Source: Candidatus Ratteibacteria bacterium (GTDB taxonomy: Bacteria; Ratteibacteria; UBA8468; B48-G9; JAFGKM01). Taken from it: DNA of 10,156 bases. Location: NCBI GenBank assembly GCA_028697565.1, contig JAQVEU010000019.1, positions 1-10,156 on the forward strand, read 5' to 3'. Numbering within the stretch: position 1 is the stretch's first letter; every line of letters begins with the position of its first letter. The notes beneath the pieces are model-generated. The model worked only from the letters and a program-made list of their open reading frames with translations, was not told where the DNA came from and did not search any database. Shown here one piece after another: positions 4,516 to 10,156 of this stretch. The position numbers and the translations under genes were made by a program.

Positions 4516-5982
4516 TTAATAAGGTCTAATGTCCATATAAGTAAAATGTTCCATTACAGAGACAGCCCTGTCCAGTGTGTGTTCCTTTATCCCGGGCACG
4601 AGAAGTATACCTGACAGTAGCACAAGTATTGTCAGGATACCCATAGGAACAAGCAGTGTTTTTGGCACCTCTTTACCCACAGGACTCTCTGTCTTACTGG
4701 AAAAGGCACTTCTTTGCAACCTGAGAAAGTATCCCAATGTCAAAATAGCAATGATGATACAGAGCACTGCTATACCACACCAACCTGCCTTGACTGCTGC
4801 AATGATGATAATAATCTGTCCCCAGAAGTTACCCATCGGTGGGATACCTGCGATACATAGCATACCAATCCTTCCAAAAAGTGAGGTAGTAGGCATTCTG
4901 TCGTTCAGTCCTATCAGTTCATCTGCTTCTGCTGTTCCCGCCGCATACTCAGTAGCTCCTATATCCAAAAATAGAAGAGAGTTTGCAAAGGTATGGGCAA
5001 TACAATACATAAGGACACCTAAACTTCCAAGGTATCCACCTATACCCAGAGCCACAGCACAATAGCCCATCTGGCTTATAGTTGAATATGCATAAACCTG
5101 CCTTATATTCTTCTGTCCGTATGCCATAAGCCCACCGAATACCATTGAGAGCGACCCTAACAGCAAAAGGATGACCCGTATCTGGGGGAGTGTTATAAAT
5201 ATATTGGTAGTAATCCGTATAATCACATAAAGTCCCACAACCTTTACAAATATACCTGAAAGTAATGCAGAGACAGGTGCAGGTGCCACAGATTGAGCAT
5301 CAGGGAGCCATAGATGGAAAGGGACAAGGGCAGAGATAAGTGCGAAGACAGAAAGGAGAAGCCCTGCAATAAACCACAGGTGTGTGGGTGAAAGCCCTGC
5401 TGTTTTAGACATAAATTCAGATACGTTAATAGTTCCCGTAGTTCCATAGATAAGTGCAATGGCAAAAAGTATTATTATGGATGCGATAGTACCCACTATT
5501 TTCATAGGTCTTACAAGTTCCTTTGCCTTGGGTCCAAAAGTGATAAGTCCAAAGGAGGCAATAGATGCAACCTCAAGAAAGACAAATATACTGATTATGT
5601 CCGTAGATATAAGGATACCGCTCATACCTGCAAGCATAACCAGAAACAGGATATAGAAATATGGTGTCCTTGCATACCTTTTCATATAGATAGCGGAATA
5701 TACCATAATGAGGAGTGCAAGGGTATTTGCCATTATAAGAAAGAGAGAAGAAAGAGGGTCTAACATAAAAACCATGCCAGACGATTTACATATACCTATA
5801 AAATGCAGCATCTTCCCATCTGTAAATACCTCTATCCCGGAAAGAACAGATGTTAGTGCAGACAGGCATACAAATGATATACCTGCTGCCCCTGCAAGTT
5901 TTTCATCCTTTCTCCAGAGGAGAAATATCAGAAAGGCACCTACTAAATATATCAATACCGGAAGAATAACTATGTAACTCAT
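4516..5982 (-). CDS. NuoN/MrpD-like antiporter subunit of group 4 hydrogenase, lysine relay lost
   Basis: This 488-residue protein is almost entirely hydrophobic, about 13-14 membrane helices, with the complex I/Mrp antiporter family core: FLEVASIASFG (TM5), VPFHLWLPDAQSVAPAPVSALLSG (outline, about 220-243), YAYSTISQMGY and AGIPPMGNFWG. The TM5 glutamate E137 is kept. The lysines used for proton transfer in NuoL/M/N are not: the TM7 position before PFHLWLPDA is I216, the TM8 position is R294, the TM10 position in HTFANSLLFL is N334, and the TM12 position is Q389. It is the last of three such subunits in the operon, 18 bp after the previous gene, with a GAGGAG ribosome site. Likely a structural or modified ion-conducting part of the hydrogenase membrane arm. 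Subunit name (for example HyfD or HyfF equivalent) is not secure. Confidence 0.85.
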   Translation of the reverse strand: MSYIVILPVLIYLVGAFLIFLLWRKDEKLAGAAGISFVCLSALTSVLSGIEVFTDGKMLHFIGICKSSGMVFMLDPLSSLFLIMANTLALLIMVYSAIYMKRYARTPYFYILFLVMLAGMSGILISTDIISIFVFLEVASIASFGLITFGPKAKELVRPMKIVGTIASIIILFAIALIYGTTGTINVSEFMSKTAGLSPTHLWFIAGLLLSVFALISALVPFHLWLPDAQSVAPAPVSALLSGIFVKVVGLYVIIRITTNIFITLPQIRVILLLLGSLSMVFGGLMAYGQKNIRQVYAYSTISQMGYCAVALGIGGYLGSLGVLMYCIAHTFANSLLFLDIGATEYAAGTAEADELIGLNDRMPTTSLFGRIGMLCIAGIPPMGNFWGQIIIIIAAVKAGWCGIAVLCIIIAILTLGYFLRLQRSAFSSKTESPVGKEVPKTLLVPMGILTILVLLSGILLVPGIKEHTLDRAVSVMEHFTYMDIRPY

Positions 5983-6000
5983 TCTTTTAATCTCCTCGTC

Positions 6001-7827
6001 TCATCTGCTTATAACTACCATTATAACCATAATACCTACAACAAACCACACAAGATACCTTGTAAGAATTCCCTTTTTAAATAATTTTAGACGCTCAACC
6101 AATGAATTTAGAAGAGAGGTTCCTTTTGCATATATATTGTCAATTGCCTCTACATAGATATTTATAAAAAATCTCCCCACATCTGGAAGAGACCGAAGTG
6201 CCTGCTGATATATATCAAGGTGTCCACTGAGTTCGGCTGTATAGAACTTTTTGATGGGGGAAAGTTCTTTCACGGTGCCATAAAAGTGTGTGCCGTCAAA
6301 GGCCGTTGCCTCATCAGAGAGAACTTCTCCACCCACAAATACCTCTGTCTTCCGCGCCCCTTTGACCCACTTTCTTCCTGCAACAAAGAGCAATGTCAGT
6401 ATGGTCATAGCCAGCCATCCATAATAACTTGCCATACTTATCAAAGACATATTAATAGGCAGGTATTCCCCTACTACCGGGAAGAGAAACCTTTCTGTTA
6501 CAAATCCAGGGAAAAGACCGAAGAGTAAACATCCAGCAGCAAGCAGGACCATCGGGATATTCATAAATGGAGATGTTTCTAATCGCTCAGCAGATATTTC
6601 CTTTTTACGGACACCCATAAATGAGTCGTTGAGTACCTTTATAAAAGATGCGAGTGTTAAGACACTCCCTAAAAGTGCTGCAATAAAACCAAAGGTAGCA
6701 ATCTCATTGTGTTTTGTTAACAATGCCTGGTATATCAACCACTTGGATACAAACCCATTGAAGGGAGGTAGCCCTGATATGGAAAGTGCTGCCACTGTCA
6801 TCACTCCAAATGTAAGGGGCAGTTTCTTTGAGAGTCCTCCATAGTCCTCTAATCTCCTTGAGCCGGTTGCCTTTATAAGTACCCCTGCACCAAGGAATAG
6901 CAAACTTTTAAATATTGAATGATTTATCGCATGGTATATTGCACCGACAAGCCCTATCTGTGTCCCACAGGCAATTCCGAGAAATATATACCCAATCTGA
7001 CTGATGCTGTGGTAGGCAAGCAGCCGTTTTATATCATGCTGTATAAGTGCAAGGAATACACCACCTAAAAGTGTAATGATGCCAAGAATCAGCATTATAC
7101 TCTCCCAGCCGATAGACCATGATGGAGTGAATATAAAAAAGTAAAACCTTATCAGTGTATATATCCCTGCTTTTATCATCCCTCCCGAAAACATTGCAGA
7201 TGCAGGTGTTGGTGCAGCAGGATATGCATCAGGCAACCATGTATGCAGAGGGAAGAGCCCTGCCTTAATCCCTGTTCCAACCAGTATAGAGAAAAAGAAT
7301 ATATGTTTCCAGAGGATATTCTCTTCAAGAAGCCATATACCAAGTATGCCAAAAAGAAGGAATAAACTTCCTGCCCCTGTCATAATGATATACTTCAGGG
7401 ATGCCTTTCTTGACTCCTCCGTATTGTTAAATAGCACAAGAAAGAAACTAACAATGGTCATTATCTCCCAGTATGTATAGAGTGCAATGAGTGAGTGAGC
7501 AAGTACCACCCCCAACATAGACCCCATAAAGAGAAACATGAGACCGTCATACACAAAGTTTGCCTCAGGGTTATACCACTGGGAATAGGAAATACTGAAA
7601 ACCCCTATAAAAGAGATAAGGATTGCAAAAAGAAGTCCAAGTATCTCTCCATTGGTAAGGATGTTGTAGTTTACATACAACGAGTAGAAACAGGAACAAA
7701 GGACTGCCAAAGCACCCACAAGAGAGAGCCACTTTCTTATATCTCTCCCCGCCTTTTTACAGACCAGATGTAGAAAGGCGGTACCAAAACTTATAACAAC
7801 CGGAAGAAACCAAACATTTACATTCAA
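6001..7827 (-). CDS. NuoL/HyfB-like proton-pumping subunit of group 4 hydrogenase
   Basis: The 608-residue membrane protein carries the full ion-translocation set of the NuoL/HyfB/MbhH family: E121 in YWEIMTIVSF (TM5), K188 in GIKAGLFPLHTWLPDA (TM7), K267 in HDIKRLLAYHSIS (TM8), K307 in NHSIFKSLLFL (TM10) and K362 in GFVSKWLIYQ (TM12). The core ends about residue 480. A hydrophilic stretch with VFVGGE and FDGTHFYGTV (about 497-518) and an amphipathic region leading to one last membrane helix (590-605) resemble the lateral-helix tail of NuoL and HyfB. It probably does the pumping driven by ferredoxin-to-H+ electron flow. The start is TTG at 7827, not ATG: AGGAGG lies 6 bases upstream, and the nearby ATG at 7823 is out of frame. 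It follows the previous gene by 12 bp. Confidence 0.9.
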   Translation of the reverse strand: MNVNVWFLPVVISFGTAFLHLVCKKAGRDIRKWLSLVGALAVLCSCFYSLYVNYNILTNGEILGLLFAILISFIGVFSISYSQWYNPEANFVYDGLMFLFMGSMLGVVLAHSLIALYTYWEIMTIVSFFLVLFNNTEESRKASLKYIIMTGAGSLFLLFGILGIWLLEENILWKHIFFFSILVGTGIKAGLFPLHTWLPDAYPAAPTPASAMFSGGMIKAGIYTLIRFYFFIFTPSWSIGWESIMLILGIITLLGGVFLALIQHDIKRLLAYHSISQIGYIFLGIACGTQIGLVGAIYHAINHSIFKSLLFLGAGVLIKATGSRRLEDYGGLSKKLPLTFGVMTVAALSISGLPPFNGFVSKWLIYQALLTKHNEIATFGFIAALLGSVLTLASFIKVLNDSFMGVRKKEISAERLETSPFMNIPMVLLAAGCLLFGLFPGFVTERFLFPVVGEYLPINMSLISMASYYGWLAMTILTLLFVAGRKWVKGARKTEVFVGGEVLSDEATAFDGTHFYGTVKELSPIKKFYTAELSGHLDIYQQALRSLPDVGRFFINIYVEAIDNIYAKGTSLLNSLVERLKLFKKGILTRYLVWFVVGIMVIMVVISR

Positions 7828-7833
7828 CCCTTT

Positions 7834-7839
7834 CCTCCT
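7834..7839 (-). promoter_or_regulatory. AGGAGG ribosome binding site for a TTG start
   Basis: On the minus strand AGGAGG lies 6 bases before the TTG at 7827-7825 and next to the upstream gene's TAA (7842-7840). It is the best Shine-Dalgarno site in the operon and justifies the non-ATG start; no in-frame ATG lies near. Confidence 0.8.
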
Positions 7840-9207
7840 TTATATTGCCAGTATAATACCAACTAATAGAGAGGCAGTCGCTATAATAACAACAGATGCC
7901 ATCATTGGAACAAACCCTGGCCGTTCACTGCCTACCTCTCTTACGGCATCACCCATAAATACATATCTAAATAGTCGGAACATATATATAAGGGTTAGTG
8001 CTGATGTTAGTATTGCAAAAAGTCCATAGAATATATGCCTTTTGATAAGAATCCCTGTGATTACCTCAAGTCTTCCATAAGAGCCAGGCAGTGGCGAGAT
8101 GCCTATAACAGAAAGCATACTGAAAAGGAAGGCATAGGTAAGAAGCGGGGACCTCTTCATCAGCCCGCCCATCTGCCTTATGTCCTTTGTCCCAAAGAGT
8201 TTCTCTGTGAGTCCTGCACAGAGTAATAGGCAACCATTGCCTAAACTATGTGCCGCATAGAATATCACAACCCCGCGTGTGGCAACAGGGTTAAATACTA
8301 CAAGTCCTGCAATCATAAATCCTATCTGGCTTATAGTAGAAAAGGCAAGAACCCTGTTTATATCCGTCTCCCTCATAGCAACAATACCTGCGGCAAAACT
8401 GCTGAAGAGTGCAATCTCGCCAGCCAATATAACATTTCCGGAGACAGTGAGTGTTGCTCCGAAAAGACGTGCCAGTCCGTATATACCGATATTTACGAGG
8501 ACTGCTGCATACAGAAATGAAGTAACAGGAGCCGGCGCAACAGATGCATCCAAAAGGTATGTATGGAACGGAAATGTTGCTGATACTGTTATAACACCTA
8601 TAAAAAAGAGGACAAATACAAACCATGGCACATGCTGGTTAATGAGATATGCAATACTTAAAGACCCTGTTATGGCATAGATATATGCAATGCCCAACAG
8701 CATAAGCCCTGCCCCTGCGGTGGTAATAAGAAATGCCTTGTCTGCTGCAAGTAGATGCTTGTCTTCCCTGTAAAGTCCTATCAGTTTCCAGGAACAGAGA
8801 CAAGATAGTTCCCAGAACATATACAGGGAGATAAGATTATCAGAGAAAACAACACCCATCATACTTCCTACAAGCATAAGCCCCCAGACGGAAAATGTTT
8901 GTTGCTGATGGTATACCTCTTTTAAAAAATATCCTGTGGCAAATAGGTATATAAACACCCCGACAAACACAGATGTGATACCGAAGACAAAGGATAATGG
9001 GTCAGCAATAAACAGAACTTTTTTTATGGGGTAGTATATAAAGCCCGATGAAAATACAGCGCCTTTAATAAGCCCACACATAACCAGTTGCGCTATAAGG
9101 AAGAATAGTCCTGTCTTTATAGCCCACCGTGCAGGTAAAAGTTTTACCAAAACTGCTGCTATAAACGGGAGAACAAGTATCCACAACAAGAGTTCATTAG
9201 GTGCCAT
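7840..9207 (-). CDS. NuoL/NuoM-like antiporter subunit of group 4 hydrogenase, lysine relay lost
   Basis: This 455-residue integral membrane protein has the antiporter-family fold: FWELSCLCSW (TM5, E133), FPFHTYLLDASVAPAPVTSF (about 212-231), DINRVLAFSTISQIGF and GISPLPGSYGRLE. The membrane core is complete, but each proton-transfer lysine is replaced: V208 at the TM7 position (five residues before P213), N284 in DINR (TM8; normally DIKR), N324 in HSLGNGCLLL (TM10) and R379 in GSYGRL (TM12). The canonical WLPDA is YLLDA. It follows the ferredoxin gene by 3 bp and precedes the intact HyfB-like gene by 12 bp. It probably forms part of the hydrogenase membrane arm but is unlikely to pump like NuoL. 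The overall family is secure; its one-to-one equivalent in Hyf or Mbh complexes is not. Confidence 0.85.
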   Translation of the reverse strand: MAPNELLLWILVLPFIAAVLVKLLPARWAIKTGLFFLIAQLVMCGLIKGAVFSSGFIYYPIKKVLFIADPLSFVFGITSVFVGVFIYLFATGYFLKEVYHQQQTFSVWGLMLVGSMMGVVFSDNLISLYMFWELSCLCSWKLIGLYREDKHLLAADKAFLITTAGAGLMLLGIAYIYAITGSLSIAYLINQHVPWFVFVLFFIGVITVSATFPFHTYLLDASVAPAPVTSFLYAAVLVNIGIYGLARLFGATLTVSGNVILAGEIALFSSFAAGIVAMRETDINRVLAFSTISQIGFMIAGLVVFNPVATRGVVIFYAAHSLGNGCLLLCAGLTEKLFGTKDIRQMGGLMKRSPLLTYAFLFSMLSVIGISPLPGSYGRLEVITGILIKRHIFYGLFAILTSALTLIYMFRLFRYVFMGDAVREVGSERPGFVPMMASVVIIATASLLVGIILAI

Positions 9208-9210
9208 ATT

Positions 9211-9828
9211 CTATTTTCCTTTTTTCTCATCACTGATAAGTGCCACCCTCCTGCACTTAGGACAGACAACTTTTAGCATATCTGTCCTCTGGATAGGTGG
9301 TACAACCTTCTCCTCATACTCGGTTTTTATCTGAAGTTCCTCCATAAGTTGTGTAAGAAGTAGTGGCTGTGCAAATGATAGATTCCCTATTCTTTTTGAC
9401 ACCCACCTGAGATGTTTCTCAGTACCAATGACTTCTCCACATGACCTACATACCACAAGATTATGCTGGACCTCATCAACAGTATCCTTTTCATCAAAAA
9501 ATGCAATATCAAATTGCTGTGTGAGTTTTATCCCTTCTTTTGTGATACAGTTTCTTTCACACTCCCCGCAGAAGATACACCTTGCAGGATGCTGTGAAAG
9601 GTGCCTTACAGGGACCCCATCCTCAAAAGAGTCAAACATATCAATTGCCTTTGCCGGACATACCTGAGAACACGCACCGCAACCAACACAGACATCCTTG
9701 TTATACATCGGCCTTCCCCTGTATCTTGCAGATGGGGTATGTGGCTTATAAGGAAACTCTGTTGTATATGGTTTTGAGAATATTCCCTTCACTGCCTCTT
9801 TTAGTTCTCTTACCTTTGGCTTCTTCAT
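9211..9828 (-). CDS. HyfH/HycF/NuoI-like ferredoxin subunit with two [4Fe-4S] clusters and an extra four-Cys site
   Basis: The 205-residue soluble protein has two cluster motifs in tandem: C47-C50-C53 with C57 in CVGCGACSQVCP, and C84-C87-C90 with C94 in CIFCGECERNC. The second motif lacks the usual Pro after its last Cys (Ile instead). These clusters relay electrons between the donor and the small subunit of the hydrogenase, as NuoI does in complex I. The N-terminus FPYKPHTPSARYRGRPMY is typical of this group. The C-terminal half adds CRSC (127-130) and CPKC (189-192), likely a zinc- or iron-binding ribbon, as in several HyfH-type subunits. It starts 1 bp after the large-subunit stop and ends 3 bp before the next gene, indicating one transcript. 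Confidence 0.9.
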   Translation of the reverse strand: MKKPKVRELKEAVKGIFSKPYTTEFPYKPHTPSARYRGRPMYNKDVCVGCGACSQVCPAKAIDMFDSFEDGVPVRHLSQHPARCIFCGECERNCITKEGIKLTQQFDIAFFDEKDTVDEVQHNLVVCRSCGEVIGTEKHLRWVSKRIGNLSFAQPLLLTQLMEELQIKTEYEEKVVPPIQRTDMLKVVCPKCRRVALISDEKKGK

Positions 9829-9829
9829 A

Positions 9830-10156
9830 TTATGTTTCTTTCTTTATCCTTTCTGTCTTTTTTCTTGATAGTTCCACCAGATGCTGGAAATTATATAGTT
9901 TGTTTCTCCTTACTGCATCGTAGACAGCAACCCTTTCAGTACAGCAATAGCAAGGGTCAACACCTGCAAGAATGATAGCAACATCAGATATTGTCTGTCC
10001 TATACAACTTGCTTTAAATGTCGGGATATTAGTATAACTTGGTGCCCTTATCTTATGCCTTACAGGCCTGTTTGCTCCATCACTCCGTACATAGTGAAAA
10101 CACTCCCCTCTTGGTGCCTCATGGTGTCCTATCCCCTCCCCAGCAGGAATCTCCCT
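9830..10156 (-). CDS. Group 4 [NiFe]-hydrogenase large (catalytic) subunit, C-terminal 108 residues (partial)
   Basis: The minus-strand frame enters from the right edge and ends at TAA (9832-9830). It contains EAPRGE (about residues 13-18 of the fragment), VRHKIRAPSYTN, and the C-terminal active-site motif DPCYCCTER (67-75 of the fragment). C69 and C72 are the CxxC pair that holds the Ni-Fe centre, as in DPCxxCTER of Ech, Mbh, CooH and HycE subunits. About 33 residues follow this motif, beginning VAVYDAVRR, and are probably the tail that the HycI-type protease removes. Presence of CxxC separates it from NuoD and from hydrogenase-like complexes lacking nickel. The N-terminal CxxC lies outside the window. 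The ferredoxin gene starts 1 bp downstream of the stop. Confidence 0.9.
   Translation of the reverse strand, partial: REIPAGEGIGHHEAPRGECFHYVRSDGANRPVRHKIRAPSYTNIPTFKASCIGQTISDVAIILAGVDPCYCCTERVAVYDAVRRNKLYNFQHLVELSRKKTERIKKET

Noticed and set aside
4577..5065. 162-residue plus-strand ORF antisense to the NuoN-like gene
   Set aside because: It mirrors a membrane protein gene and has no domain features or ribosome site of its own.
4516..9207. Respiratory complex I (nuo) or Mrp antiporter operon
   Set aside because: The adjacent large subunit keeps the DPCxxC nickel motif and the operon ends with hypA and hypB-hycI, which fits a [NiFe]-hydrogenase; no NuoK, NuoJ or MrpE-G-like small subunits appear in the window.

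Overview
The window looks like chromosomal DNA of an uncultivated anaerobic bacterium. Genes carry bacterial Shine-Dalgarno sites and a sigma70-type promoter is visible. Base composition is moderately AT-rich by eye, with frequent ATA, AGA and AGG codons. The intergenic gaps are filled with C/G-rich palindromes. I cannot place the phylum; a candidate-phylum bacterium is a guess from repeat style and gene content only.

Left part (1-2874, plus strand): the last codons of an unrecognised gene overlap a cytoplasmic GH20-type beta-N-acetylhexosaminidase (59-1705). A 525-bp gap follows. It holds three copies of a palindromic repeat with a common lead-in, a nested C/G palindrome, and a 7-bp tandem repeat. 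Straight after these comes a good TTGACA/TATCAT promoter driving a two-gene toxin-antitoxin module: an AbrB/MazE-fold antitoxin (start 2231) overlapping a PIN-domain RNase by 4 bp.

Right part (2989-10156, minus strand): the distal end of a membrane-bound, energy-converting group 4 [NiFe]-hydrogenase locus, read right to left. The order is the C-terminus of the catalytic large subunit (DPC..C motif plus a C-terminal tail), a two-[4Fe-4S] HyfH/NuoI-like ferredoxin subunit, three NuoL/M/N-type antiporter-like subunits, a 130-bp gap with an 11-bp inverted repeat, hypA, and a gene fusing HypB to the HycI-type maturation endopeptidase. The logic is coherent: HypA/HypB supply nickel to the large subunit, the fused protease removes its tail, and the mature enzyme couples electron flow from ferredoxin to H+ with ion pumping by the membrane subunits.

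The most unusual points are: (1) the HypB-protease fusion; (2) a HypA from which the zinc-ribbon is cleanly missing; (3) only one of three antiporter-like subunits keeps the conserved lysine relay, while the other two lack all four lysines but keep the TM5 glutamate; (4) a Cys-Tyr-Cys-Cys active-site motif in the large subunit; and (5) the intergenic palindromes, including a compensatory base change between two copies.
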